From the NCBI GenBank assembly GCA_031261085.1, contig JAISKB010000019.1:1-52389 (forward strand): DNA of 52,389 bases. Direction: 5' to 3'. The stretch comes from Christensenellaceae bacterium. Its GTDB lineage: Bacteria > Bacillota > Clostridia > Christensenellales > CAG-138. Made by a program: the position numbers and the translations under genes. Shown piece after piece: positions 34,218 to 43,575 of this stretch. The notes under the pieces are model-generated. The model searched no databases. It was not told the origin of the DNA and was given only the letters and a program-made list of their open reading frames with translations. Positions within the stretch are counted from its first letter, which is position 1, and every line of letters starts with the position of its first letter.

Positions 34218-34384
34218 TATTTACAGGGCGGTAGGGGTGGTTTTTTGCGGGAAACCCCGGCGGGGCCGCAGCAAAAACTCCCGCATTTCTTCACGCTTTT
34301 TCATAAAAACCATATCCTGTATAAAAGAGATGCGACTTTGCCTGCTTTGGGCAACCGGCAAGCGAAGCGTTTAGGAGGATTGCA

Positions 34385-37357
34385 TTGCGGATGAACAAAC
34401 AGTATGTACCCGGCAGCGCCCCGGCGGCCAGCCCGCGCCTTGCGGAACCTATATGGAGCGTCACGATCCCCGTCGCCACGCTTGCGGAGCTGCGCAGCGC
34501 GATTGCCACCGCCGCCAACACCCCCACGCGCATAGAGCTTACGAATGATATTACGCTCACCACCGGCGGGCAGCTATCCATCCCCACCACGGGGGTCATC
34601 AAAATCACCAGCAGCGGCGGGCCCTATACGATCAATGCAAACAACGCCTCGCGCGTGGTTAACATTGCCGCGGGCGCAACGTTATATTTGGAAGCCATCA
34701 CGCTCACCGGGGGCAGGCTTTCGGGCCAAGGCGCGGGCGCATATAACGCGGGGATTCTGGTGCTGCAAAGCGGCGCCATAATTTTGAACAACGTGATGGC
34801 GGGCAGCGGGCCGGGCATCGCCGACAATATGCAGGGCGGCGGCGTCTACAACACGGGGACGCTCACACTGCAAAGCGGTTCGGGGATTTTGGGCAACAGC
34901 ATCACCTGGTCGGGTTCCGGCTCCATCAACGTGGCGCAGGGCGGCGGCGTATATAATAGAGGAATGTTAAACATGGAGGGCGGCGCTATTTCCAACAGCC
35001 ACCTTTTGTGCAACGGCGATGGCGGCGGCGTTAACGTAGTGCAGGGCGGCGGCGTATACAACGGCAGCGGCGGCATATTTACGATGACGGATGGTCAGAT
35101 TGCCGGCAACGTAGCAGAAAATGTCGGCATAGGGGGATCTAACAACGACCAAGGCGGCGGGATATATAACGCCGGTACGTTTACGATGGCCGGCGGCGCG
35201 CTCTATCAAAACCGCGTTACCTATAATTATATAGGCGGCAGCAGCAACGTTGCCCAAGGCGGCGGCGTATATAACTATAGCAGCGGCACGTTTACGATGG
35301 CCGGGGGGCGGATATACGAAAACACCACCAATTACTCCAACGGTAGCACCACGAGCGGCAGCGGCGGCGGGGTATACAACATCGGCGACTTTACGTTGGA
35401 AAATGGCGAAATAGCCAGCAATGACGCGTTTACGCAAAATGGAGCCGCCGGGGGCAGCGGCGGCGGGGTATATAACGCCCAAACATTTGCTATGGCGGGG
35501 GGCGCTATTGACCAAAACACAGCCAATTCTGGCGGCGGCGTTTACAACGGCGCCAACTTTACCATGGAGAACGGGGAGATTTATGACAACAGCGCCACCG
35601 CCGCCGGCGGCGGCATCTATAACAGCTACGGTTTCAACATGCAAAACGGGGTGATTGCCGGCAACCAGGCCCTCAATGGCGGCGGCATATACCAAGGCAG
35701 CTCCAAACTCATTTCCATCGAGGGGGATAGCCGGCTTACAGGTAACGTGGCCGGCTCCAACGGGGGCGCGATTTGGATCAGCTATGCCAACCTTCCCAGC
35801 TTAAATGTGGGGCCGGACGTTGTATTTGCCAACAACAGCGCCGCGCGGGCTTATAACATTGCCCCCGCCGATATCCCCCTGCATATGGCGCATATTTTAA
35901 CATCCTCCTTCACCGTGCCCTTTACCTATGGGTATAACAATTACGATATCAGCTACACTGCCGGGCGACCCTATGCCATCATCAGCCTGACGGCGACCAA
36001 AGCCGCCAGCGGCGCGCCCCTTGTAGATGGTCGATTCACCTTTGGCGTATACGATGCCACGGGTCAGCTGCTCTCCACCGCCACCAACGATGCGGCGGGG
36101 AACATTCGCTTCCCGGCCATCGCGCTGGAGCAGGGTACCTATGTGCTCACCCTGCGGGAAACGACCCCCTCCGGCGATGGTTGGACGACGGACGACACCA
36201 TATACCCCGTGGATATCATGGTAAGCAGCACCGGCGTTGCGCAGGTCAGCTACCCGCAGGGGCCGCCCATGTTTGCCAATGCCTATTTTGCGGCGCCCGC
36301 GGCGGTGGGCCTAACCGCGACCAAGCTGGCCACAGGCGCGGCCCTGCCCGCGGGACGCTTTGAATTCGGCATATTCGACAGCAATGGCAACCTGATTGAC
36401 ATCGCAACGAACGATGCTTTGGGCAACGTTGTTTGGCCCGCCATAACCATCGATGAACCGGACGTTTACGATTATACGCTGCGGGAGCTTACGCCCTCCG
36501 GCGGCGGGTGGACTACGGACGGCGCCGCGCACCCCGCTATCGTTACGGTGACCGATAACGGCATGGGGCAGCTTATCCCGGATATTCAGTATCCTTCCGG
36601 CCCGCCTGAATTTACCGATGTTTACAGCGCGGCCCCCGCCTCCATGAATATCGTGGCGTATAAGGAGCTGCTCGATTGGCCGCACCCAGAAATACCCTTT
36701 ACCTTTGGCCTGTATGATAAAAATGAAGATTTGGTGGAAACCGCGCAAAATCAGGAGGGCGTGATAGAATTCTCTCCCATCAGCTACAGCAAGCCGGGAA
36801 CCTACTACTATACCCTCAGCGAAATCACCCCCTCCGGCGATAACTGGATCACCGACCCCAGCGTATACCCGGTAACGGTCACGGTCGCCGATGATGGCGA
36901 GGGCCAGCTCATCACGGAGGTAGAGTACCCATCGGGCCAACCCATATTCACCAACACCTATGTGCAGCCCACGGTGGATGCAGCGCTGCAGGGGCACAAA
37001 ACCCTATGTGGCGCCTGCCTGCAGGAAGGCATGTTCACCTTTGGCCTGTTTGACGAAAACGGGAACGAGATCGCGCGGGCAACCAACGATGCGTCCGGCG
37101 GGATATACTTCCCGGCGCTAACCTTCACCCAGCCCAGTGTGTATCGCTATACGGTGCGGGAGTTGAACCCCTCTAACAGGTGCTGGAACATGGATTCTAC
37201 GGTATATCCGGCCATCATAACCGTTACGAGCGATGCGCAGGGCGGGCTGGTGGCAAGTATAGACTATCCGCAGGGGCAGCCCAATTTTGTAAACCGATAT
37301 TGTCCGCCCTGCCGGCAAACCTGCTGCTCGCGCAAGCGCTGCCCCCGGCGCACATAA
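34385..37357 (+). CDS. Beta-helix repeat protein with four FctA/isopeptide pilin-type domains
   Basis: 990 residues. Residues about 30-500 are an adhesin-type right-handed beta-helix with many turns containing GGGVYN or GGGIYN and F-T-M-A/E-G-G. About 535-970 hold four consecutive domains of roughly 105 residues, each with FTFG(V/L/I)(Y/F)D, an RE or SE plus (T/L/I/N)(T/N)PS, and a final YP.G.P.F.(N/D).Y. The expected isopeptide residues are present: Lys in ATK/YKE/GHK, Glu in RE/SE, and Asn in domains 1, 3, 4 or Asp in domain 2. The C terminus is Cys/Arg-rich (CPPCRQTCCSRKRCPRRT) with no LPxTG or membrane tail, and the N terminus has no clear signal peptide. TTG 34385 has AGGAGG six bases upstream; ATG 34391 is the alternative. 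A surface or coat role is inferred. Confidence 0.8.
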   Translation: MRMNKQYVPGSAPAASPRLAEPIWSVTIPVATLAELRSAIATAANTPTRIELTNDITLTTGGQLSIPTTGVIKITSSGGPYTINANNASRVVNIAAGATLYLEAITLTGGRLSGQGAGAYNAGILVLQSGAIILNNVMAGSGPGIADNMQGGGVYNTGTLTLQSGSGILGNSITWSGSGSINVAQGGGVYNRGMLNMEGGAISNSHLLCNGDGGGVNVVQGGGVYNGSGGIFTMTDGQIAGNVAENVGIGGSNNDQGGGIYNAGTFTMAGGALYQNRVTYNYIGGSSNVAQGGGVYNYSSGTFTMAGGRIYENTTNYSNGSTTSGSGGGVYNIGDFTLENGEIASNDAFTQNGAAGGSGGGVYNAQTFAMAGGAIDQNTANSGGGVYNGANFTMENGEIYDNSATAAGGGIYNSYGFNMQNGVIAGNQALNGGGIYQGSSKLISIEGDSRLTGNVAGSNGGAIWISYANLPSLNVGPDVVFANNSAARAYNIAPADIPLHMAHILTSSFTVPFTYGYNNYDISYTAGRPYAIISLTATKAASGAPLVDGRFTFGVYDATGQLLSTATNDAAGNIRFPAIALEQGTYVLTLRETTPSGDGWTTDDTIYPVDIMVSSTGVAQVSYPQGPPMFANAYFAAPAAVGLTATKLATGAALPAGRFEFGIFDSNGNLIDIATNDALGNVVWPAITIDEPDVYDYTLRELTPSGGGWTTDGAAHPAIVTVTDNGMGQLIPDIQYPSGPPEFTDVYSAAPASMNIVAYKELLDWPHPEIPFTFGLYDKNEDLVETAQNQEGVIEFSPISYSKPGTYYYTLSEITPSGDNWITDPSVYPVTVTVADDGEGQLITEVEYPSGQPIFTNTYVQPTVDAALQGHKTLCGACLQEGMFTFGLFDENGNEIARATNDASGGIYFPALTFTQPSVYRYTVRELNPSNRCWNMDSTVYPAIITVTSDAQGGLVASIDYPQGQPNFVNRYCPPCRQTCCSRKRCPRRT

Positions 37358-37376
37358 ACGCCCGCCAAACAAAGCG

Positions 37377-37408
37377 CGCCCCGCGTTTTAAGCGATAAAC
37401 GCGGGGCG
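37377..37408. terminator. Strong hairpin between convergent genes
   Basis: CGCCCCGCGTTT / AAACGCGGGGCG around TAAGCGAT. No long T run on either side, but its place after the beta-helix gene suggests transcription termination. Confidence 0.5.
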
Positions 37409-37449
37409 TTGGGGTTAAGAGGTATTTCAAATAGAATCGCATTTACGCG

Positions 37450-38037
37450 CTATAGATATCGTCTCACCTTTTTGCGGTAGGCATCGTAGGCATCCCCATA
37501 TTTTTTGTGCAGGAAACGCTCTTCGTTGAGTATTTGGCGGTGGATGCCTATGGCTTCGATGAGGAATGCCGCGAGGAAAAACCAATTGGGGAACATGAGA
37601 AACACGCCGAAGAAGAACAGGTGCATAAATAAGAAGATTGGATTGCGGGAATGCGCAAACACACCGTTCGTTACGAGAGCATCGCTGTGTTCATCATCGA
37701 TCCCCACGCGCCATGCGTTCCCAAAGGAGGAAAGCGCGGCGGCGAACAATATAAGCCCCAGGCCGCACAGCGCGCTTCCCACCCATGCAAGCGCGGGGCT
37801 GTTCCAAAACATCGGGGCGGGGAAGATGGGCTTCCCCAGCGCGGTCAACGCCACCAGCAAGCTCCAGAGTATGAGCAGCGGCATGAGCAGGGCCTCCAAC
37901 AATCTTTCGGGGAGCCGCTTCCCCTTTGCGATTACGAATACCTGAATACCCCGGCGCATGAGCATGCATGTGCGCCCAAGGAATAAAGCCCAAAACAGGG
38001 TGAGTAAAACCAAAGCGGCATAGTGCATCAATTGCAA
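37450..38037 (-). CDS. Membrane methyltransferase of the ICMT/phospholipid methyltransferase type
   Basis: 195 residues with about five membrane segments. The C-terminal half has the pattern of the isoprenylcysteine methyltransferase-like family: SFGNAWRVGIDDEHSDALVT, then NGVFAHSRNPIFLFMHLFFF and LNEERFLHKKYGDAYDAYRK. The GxxxxxRNPxY-like site (here HSRNPIFL) and the late E-E-x-x-L binding residues for AdoMet are visible. The substrate in bacteria is generally unknown. It lies just downstream of the unknown lipoprotein gene on the same strand. Confidence 0.82.
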   Translation of the reverse strand: MQLMHYAALVLLTLFWALFLGRTCMLMRRGIQVFVIAKGKRLPERLLEALLMPLLILWSLLVALTALGKPIFPAPMFWNSPALAWVGSALCGLGLILFAAALSSFGNAWRVGIDDEHSDALVTNGVFAHSRNPIFLFMHLFFFGVFLMFPNWFFLAAFLIEAIGIHRQILNEERFLHKKYGDAYDAYRKKVRRYL

Positions 38038-38066
38038 AATTCCTTTCGAGTTGTTTTCGGGTTATA

Positions 38067-39458
38067 TCAGCTGCAGATTATGCGGAACACATAGTTGTAC
38101 AGCGCGCCCTCATACTGCATACCCAGCACATAATCCATCGTCCCGGCGGAGGTATGGGCGGCAAACGCGCCATTCTGCAGCGGCACCATTTGGGCATCAT
38201 CCTTAAAATCGTAGCGTATCAGCGTGAATACCGCGCCTTGGGCGGGCGTGCCGATGGAAAAGGAACTCCCTTTGCGCGCAAGTATTTCGGGTGGGTTTGC
38301 GCCCCACCAAAAGCCGTCCGTGGTTTTGGGCTCGGGCTCGATATACAGCGGCACCGTGCACCGCTGTGTGCGTGAGCCAAAAAGATACTGCAGCGTGATG
38401 CTCTCCACGGTTTCGGCTTGGGCCTGCTCCAGCACGGCCTTGCACCATGCCTTTTGCTGGGCATCGCCGGTTTTTGTGAGCTGGGCAAAGTCAGAACCCT
38501 CCTGCCCAAACAGCGCGATAAAGTCCAGCGCGCGCAAATAGGGCTGGGCTGCCAGCGCGGATAGCGTATCCTCCGCCAAGGCAAGGCGGCCGCCCTGCCA
38601 GGCGTATTGCAGCGTGACGGTTTGCCGTATTTCGGCGGATGTAAAATCATTGGGGCTAAAAGCCGAACCAAACGCGCAGCTGTAGGTAAGCAGCAGGGGC
38701 GCGCCGGCGGGCTGGAATTCCGCCTTGCAGCCGGTTACATAGCGCAGCGCGGCGGATTCCCGCATATCGCAGCGCAGCGTGCTGTGGCGCAAGCCCAGGC
38801 AGCGCGAGCCCAGGTCATACCAAGCCAAATCGAAAGAGAGCTGTTCCGGCCCGCCCGGCAGCTGCCCGGGCACGCAGAGCATCTCCCGCGGGGCGCCATC
38901 GCCGCCGGTCAGCGTGGCGATATACATATCCCCATTGGGGTATGCGGCATCGCTGCCCTTAAGCGGGTTGGGGTCGGGTTGAGCAAAGCTTTCGCCGCAG
39001 GCGAACCAGCCCGAAAATATCCAGCTGCCTTCGGGGCGTTCCAGCACCAGGCAATAATTCTGCTCGCCGCCGTTCAGCCGAAGCGCCGCAAACGGCGTAC
39101 CGTCGGCATAGGTGCCTTCAAGGTAGAGCGCCGCATCGCCTTGGCCCATGCGCAGCGTGGGTATGCTGCCCTGCCGCAGCGCGGCCGAAAGGCTGGTTTC
39201 GCCATAGCCGTTCAAAATATCGGCGGCGGCTAGGGTGGGCAGCGCATATTGTTCGCCCTCGGCGCCCTCTATGGGCGCGCCGACGGAAAGCAGCGCGCTT
39301 AGCAGCTGCGCGGGTTCCGGCAGCGAAACGGGATTGGCGGAAGTCTCCGCCTCGGGCAGGGCCGTCGCCACAGGGTGCGTAAGCTCGGGCGATGCGGGCG
39401 ATGCCGCGCAGCCCGCGCAAAACAGGACGCAAAGCAACAAGCATCCCAGTCGTTTCAT
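38067..39458 (-). CDS. Unknown secreted lipoprotein
   Basis: About 463 residues. The signal peptide MKRLGCLLLCVLFCAGC ends in a lipobox with Cys17 as anchor. A Pro/Glu/Ala-rich linker follows, then a soluble, mostly beta region of about 400 residues with no motif that I recognise. Start ATG 39458 has GGAGG seven bases upstream; the in-frame ATG at 39464 is too close to it. Possibly co-transcribed with the downstream membrane methyltransferase (30-base gap). Function unknown. Confidence 0.75.
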   Translation of the reverse strand: MKRLGCLLLCVLFCAGCAASPASPELTHPVATALPEAETSANPVSLPEPAQLLSALLSVGAPIEGAEGEQYALPTLAAADILNGYGETSLSAALRQGSIPTLRMGQGDAALYLEGTYADGTPFAALRLNGGEQNYCLVLERPEGSWIFSGWFACGESFAQPDPNPLKGSDAAYPNGDMYIATLTGGDGAPREMLCVPGQLPGGPEQLSFDLAWYDLGSRCLGLRHSTLRCDMRESAALRYVTGCKAEFQPAGAPLLLTYSCAFGSAFSPNDFTSAEIRQTVTLQYAWQGGRLALAEDTLSALAAQPYLRALDFIALFGQEGSDFAQLTKTGDAQQKAWCKAVLEQAQAETVESITLQYLFGSRTQRCTVPLYIEPEPKTTDGFWWGANPPEILARKGSSFSIGTPAQGAVFTLIRYDFKDDAQMVPLQNGAFAAHTSAGTMDYVLGMQYEGALYNYVFRIICS

Positions 39459-39563
39459 AGCCATCCCTCCTTTGCTATCTTCTTATTTTACTATAACAGA
39501 AAATGGAGGGCAGTATTTGATCTTTTCATGAACAATTATGCGGTTTACCGCGAAATGGCCTAA

Positions 39564-40367
39564 TTATAGCTTATCGAGGGCATGGAAGGTGGGCTGCATG
39601 GCCTGGAACGTGGCGGTATAGGGTATACCCGCCGCGCGCGCCAGCTCCACCGCCTCGTTTATGCGCCAGCCTACGCGGCCGGGCCGGTGCGCATCCGAGC
39701 CGAAGGTGACGAATTCGCCGCCCAGCTCACGGTAGCGGGTCAGCGCATCCAGCCCCCAGCAGGGGCTATCCTGCCAGGTGGCGGTGTTTATCTCCAGCCC
39801 CTTGCCCTGCTCGATGAGGTAGCGGAAGATGCCGTCGAGGTGCTCCGGCGCGTGCGCGTAGTAGAATGTTCGGTCGGCATACGGCGCGAATTTGGCGCAA
39901 AAGTCATAGTGCCCCAGCACGCAAAAGTAGGGGTTGGTGCGGATGCAGGCATGGATATGCTCCACATAGCGGGCATAGGCTTCTTCCTTGGTGCGGCCTT
40001 CATAATAGATGGGCGCATACGCGTTGACGCCCTTCACCAGGTGCACCGAGGCGAACACAAAATCGGGGTTGGTACCCTGTATGTGCGCCCACGCGTTTTT
40101 TGCGGCGGCTTCATCGCCCAGGCCTACTTCAACGCCCAGCCGTATGGTTATATCGGGGAAATCCGCGCGCAGGGCTTCTATCTCGGCATTGCGGGCGGCT
40201 ATATCGGCGGGGCGCAAAAAAGAACCGTCGATGTGACAACCGTCAAAATCGACATGGTCGGCAAAGCAAAGCTCGGTTACACCGGCGGCGCGGGCCGCGC
40301 GAAGCTGCTCTAGGGCGGGGGTTTCACAATCGTCTGAATAGCTGCAGTGTATATGATAATCGAACAA
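39564..40367 (-). CDS. PHP-domain phosphatase, histidinol-phosphatase (HisK) type
   Basis: 267 residues. The PHP metal-binding motifs are visible: YHIHCSYSDD at the N terminus, CFADHVDFDG, GVEVGLGDEA, CVLGHYDF and FGSDAHRPGRVG near the end. This layout is that of HisJ/HisK-type histidinol-phosphate phosphatases of Bacillota. No other his gene is in the window, so another phosphomonoester substrate is possible. Confidence 0.85.
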   Translation of the reverse strand: MFDYHIHCSYSDDCETPALEQLRAARAAGVTELCFADHVDFDGCHIDGSFLRPADIAARNAEIEALRADFPDITIRLGVEVGLGDEAAAKNAWAHIQGTNPDFVFASVHLVKGVNAYAPIYYEGRTKEEAYARYVEHIHACIRTNPYFCVLGHYDFCAKFAPYADRTFYYAHAPEHLDGIFRYLIEQGKGLEINTATWQDSPCWGLDALTRYRELGGEFVTFGSDAHRPGRVGWRINEAVELARAAGIPYTATFQAMQPTFHALDKL

Positions 40368-40454
40368 GGTATTATCTCCATAATGGCAAATTTATCGTTT
40401 CTATTATACCTTGACTTTTAGGGGAAGTCAAAATATAATAGCAATGGTATCGGC

Positions 40455-40706
40455 TGTGAAGCGAAACAGTAGGAGCGCGCCGCATTTTAGAGAACCGCCG
40501 TTTGCTGCAAGCGCGGTATGCACGCCCTTCGAAGCTCGTCGCGGAGCCCCGTTCCCGAGCGCTGCCCTCCCATGTAGGGAGGTGAGCGGTAGGCTGCGGC
40601 GTATCCCCGCGTTAAGGGGGTGAGCGGGCGCGTTTGCGCCAAGTAGAGTGGTACCGCGCAGGCCATGGGCTTTCGTCTCTTGAGTGGACGAAGGCTGTTT
40701 TTTTGT
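40455..40706 (+). promoter_or_regulatory. leuS T-box: T-box leader (tRNA-Leu-responsive) of leuS
   Basis: A structured leader of about 250 bases ends 24 bases before leuS. The T-box core AAGTAGAGTGGTACCGCG is at 40641-40658. A terminator stem (GGGCTTTCGTCT / GGACGAAGGCT) and seven T residues end near 40706. The AGAGAACCGCC and GTTTGCTG elements near 40490-40507 fit Stem I. A CTC at 40535-40537 is a candidate Leu specifier. The bulge TGGT predicts a tRNA with discriminator A, which the tRNA-Leu genes in this window have. Uncharged tRNA-Leu should favour the antiterminator and turn leuS on. Confidence 0.93.
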
Positions 40707-40729
40707 ATTTTTATCGCAGGGAGGGGCTT

Positions 40730-43141
40730 ATGACCGACCGTTACGACCATGACGCCATCGAGTTGAAGTGGCAAAAAAAATGGGAGGACGCCCATTGTTT
40801 TGAGGCGAAGGATGATTTTTCGCTGCCCAAGTTTTACCCGCTTATCGAGTTCCCATACCCGAGCGGGGCGGGGCTGCATGTGGGGCACCCGCGCAGCAAC
40901 ACCGCGCTGGATATCATCGCGCGCAAGCGGCGGATGGAGGGCTTCAACGTGCTGTACCCCATCGGATACGACGCCTTTGGCCTGCCGACCGAAAACTACG
41001 CCATAAAAACCGGCCGCCAGCCCGAGCTGGTGACCGCCGAAAACATAGCGCGTTTCCGCACCCAGCTCAAGCGGTTGGGCTTTAGCTTCGATTGGTCCCG
41101 CGAGGTGAACACGACCGACCCCGCCTATTATAAATGGACGCAATGGATCTTCTTAAAGCTCTATGAGCATGGCCTCGCCTATAAGGCTGAGATACCCATC
41201 AACTTTTGTACCAGCTGCAAGGTGGGCCTTGCCAACGAAGAGGTGGTGGATGGCGTTTGCGAGCGCTGCGGCGGGCCCGTCATACAAAAGGTGCGCAGCC
41301 AGTGGATGCTCAAAATCACCGCCTATGCCCAGCGCCTGATAGACGACCTGGACACGGTGGATTTTATCGACCGCGTGAAAACCCAGCAGATCAACTGGAT
41401 TGGCCGCAGCGAGGGCGCGGAGGTGGATTTCCGCATAAAGGGCGTTGAGGATACGCTGACCGTGTTCACCACCCGCGCGGATACGCTGTTTGGCGCAACC
41501 TATATGGTCATGTCGCCCGAGCATCCGCTCCTTGCCAAATGGGCGGGCAGCATCCAAAATATCGCCGAAGTGAAGGCGTATCAGGCCGCCTCCGCCCGCA
41601 AAAGCGACTTTGAGCGCAGCGAGCTCTCCAAAGAAAAGACCGGCGTGCCGCTTGCGGGCATACTGGCCATAAACCCAATCAATGGGGAAACCATACCCGT
41701 TTGGATCAGCGACTATGTGCTTATGAGCTATGGCACCGGCGCCATTATGGCGGTGCCGGGGCATGACGCGCGCGACTGGGAATTCGCCAAAAAATTCCAC
41801 CTGCCCATCGTAGAGGTTGTGGCGGGCGGCGATGTACAAAAAGAGGCGTATACCGATTGCGGGACGGGCGTGATGGTGAATTCCGGCTTTATGACCGGCC
41901 TGCAGGTGGAGGAGGCGATTGAGGCCGCCAAAGCCTACTTGGAAGAAAAGGGCATTGGCCGCCGCAAGGTCAATTACAAGCTGCGGGATTGGGTGTTTAC
42001 CCGCCAGCGGTACTGGGGCGAACCCATCCCGCTGGTCAACTGTCCCGCCTGCGGGTGGGTGCCGCTGCCCTACGAGCAGCTGCCGCTCGAGCTGCCGCAT
42101 ATCGAAAACTACCAGCCCAGCGACGACGGCTCCTCGGCGCTTTCCCGCGCGGTGGACTGGATACACACCACCTGCCCCAAGTGCGGCGGCCCCGCCGAGC
42201 GCGAAGCCGATACCATGCCCAACTGGGCGGGCAGCAGCTGGTACTTTTTGCGCTATGCCGACCCGCATAACGACAGCTGCCTGGCGAGCCCCGAAAAGCT
42301 GCGGTATTGGACGCCGGTGGATTGGTATAACGGCGGCATGGAGCACACCACGCTGCACCTGCTGTATTCCCGCTTTTGGCACAAGTTCCTTTATGACATC
42401 GGCGTGGTGCCCACGCCCGAGCCGTATCAAAAGCGCACCAGTCATGGCATGATACTGGGCGAAAACGGCGATAAAATGAGCAAGTCCCGCAACAACGTCA
42501 TCAACCCGGATGACATCGTGCGGGAGCTGGGGGCTGATTCTTTCCGCCTGTATGAAATGTTTATGGGCGCTTTTGACCAGCCCATACCCTGGAGCAACAG
42601 CGGCGCGCAGGGCTGCCGCCGCTTCCTCGACCGCGTATGGCGCCTGCAGGATATGCTGACAGACGGCGAGGGCATACGCCCCGCCATGCAGCCTGCGGTG
42701 CACGCCGCCATCAAAAAGGTCAGCGAAGATTATGAGCGCATGAAGTACAACACCGCCATCGCGGCGATGATGAGTCTGGTCAACGACTTTTATGCCAAGG
42801 GGGATGTTACCAAAGCGGAGCTGCACACCCTGTTGACGCTGCTTTCGCCCGTGGCCCCGCATATCTGCGAGGAGATGAATGAACGCTTGGGCTATGCCAT
42901 ACCCATGTACATCACGCCTTGGCCTGCCTGGGATCCGAATGCCTTGGTGAAGGATACCATCGAATATGGCGTGCAGGTCAATGGCAAGGTGCGCGCCCGC
43001 CTCGCGCTGCCGGCCGGTTTGCCTACCGCTGAAATAGAAAAGCAAGCGCTGGCGCAGGCGGATGTTCTGCCCTACCTCGAAGGCAAAGCCGTGCGCAAGG
43101 TGATCGTGGTGAAGAACATCATCAATATCGTGGCGGGGTAA
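40730..43141 (+). CDS. leuS: Leucyl-tRNA synthetase
   Basis: Charges tRNA-Leu. 803 residues, normal for bacteria. The HIGH motif is [12 protein letters not shown], near residue 49. The editing domain has the [14 protein letters not shown] threonine-rich site, and the KMSKS loop is [15 protein letters not shown]. The anticodon-binding and C-terminal domains are complete. Start ATG 40730 has GGGAGGGG upstream and follows the T-box terminator. Confidence 0.97.
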   Translation: MTDRYDHDAIELKWQKKWEDAHCFEAKDDFSLPKFYPLIEFPYPSGAGLHVGHPRSNTALDIIARKRRMEGFNVLYPIGYDAFGLPTENYAIKTGRQPELVTAENIARFRTQLKRLGFSFDWSREVNTTDPAYYKWTQWIFLKLYEHGLAYKAEIPINFCTSCKVGLANEEVVDGVCERCGGPVIQKVRSQWMLKITAYAQRLIDDLDTVDFIDRVKTQQINWIGRSEGAEVDFRIKGVEDTLTVFTTRADTLFGATYMVMSPEHPLLAKWAGSIQNIAEVKAYQAASARKSDFERSELSKEKTGVPLAGILAINPINGETIPVWISDYVLMSYGTGAIMAVPGHDARDWEFAKKFHLPIVEVVAGGDVQKEAYTDCGTGVMVNSGFMTGLQVEEAIEAAKAYLEEKGIGRRKVNYKLRDWVFTRQRYWGEPIPLVNCPACGWVPLPYEQLPLELPHIENYQPSDDGSSALSRAVDWIHTTCPKCGGPAEREADTMPNWAGSSWYFLRYADPHNDSCLASPEKLRYWTPVDWYNGGMEHTTLHLLYSRFWHKFLYDIGVVPTPEPYQKRTSHGMILGENGDKMSKSRNNVINPDDIVRELGADSFRLYEMFMGAFDQPIPWSNSGAQGCRRFLDRVWRLQDMLTDGEGIRPAMQPAVHAAIKKVSEDYERMKYNTAIAAMMSLVNDFYAKGDVTKAELHTLLTLLSPVAPHICEEMNERLGYAIPMYITPWPAWDPNALVKDTIEYGVQVNGKVRARLALPAGLPTAEIEKQALAQADVLPYLEGKAVRKVIVVKNIINIVAG

Positions 43142-43168
43142 GCGAGTTACCATCAAAAACTGCAAACC

Positions 43169-43196
43169 AAAAGCGCGCCGTATGGCGCGCTTTTTT
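43169..43196 (+). terminator. Rho-independent terminator after leuS
   Basis: AAAAGCGCGCC / GGCGCGCTTTT with loop GTAT and a six-T run. Confidence 0.92.
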
Positions 43197-43251
43197 GCGG
43201 TAGTATTCTGCTTGAGCGGGGGCATGCCGATATTGGCCGGCAACGGATGGA

Positions 43252-43575
43252 TTATTTCATTTTGGCCATATGCAGCCCGACCTTAATAATATCGTTTTGC
43301 TGCAGCCTGCCAATTTTATGTATCAGGTCGGAGGGGAAAATTTTTAAAGTGCGATCGAAGCGAATCGTAGACGGCATGGTTAGGCCGGCATCTTTCCAAT
43401 CAAGAATGATATAATCCGGGTATCCGGGCCGCGGAGAAGCGCTCGTTATATAAAGCGCGACAAGAAAAGCTTCGCCGCTGCTTGTTATGAGGATAGGGCG
43501 CGCTTTTTCTTTATCGGGCGCATCGGTATAGCTTACATGCGCATACCAAAGATCCCAACGCTGATATTTAGCCAT
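43252..43575 (-). CDS. PemK/MazF-like toxin
   Basis: 107 residues: YQRWDLWYAHVSYTDAP, KARPILITSSGEAFLVALYI, and a C-terminal GRLQQNDIIKVGLHMA. The RPILI strand after a basic pair and the overall size are those of the PemK/MazF RNase fold, which cuts mRNA when not bound by antitoxin. It overlaps the end of the upstream Panacea-domain gene by eight bases, so it is the downstream partner of a two-gene unit. The call rests on fold-like features seen by eye. Confidence 0.7.
   Translation of the reverse strand: MAKYQRWDLWYAHVSYTDAPDKEKARPILITSSGEAFLVALYITSASPRPGYPDYIILDWKDAGLTMPSTIRFDRTLKIFPSDLIHKIGRLQQNDIIKVGLHMAKMK

Noticed and set aside
34242-34277. GC-rich inverted repeat upstream of the beta-helix gene as a terminator or riboswitch
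   Set aside because: The T run is on the 5' side of the hairpin on both readings, so it does not form a normal terminator, and I see no known riboswitch core.
40487-41143. Minus-strand open frame of 218 codons over the leuS leader
   Set aside because: It is a shadow of the T-box leader and leuS. It has no family resemblance or ribosome site, and GC-rich DNA gives many such frames.
41153-43243. Minus-strand open frame of 696 codons opposite leuS
   Set aside because: The His/Gly/Arg-rich composition is typical of an antisense frame of a GC-rich gene. leuS itself is certain.
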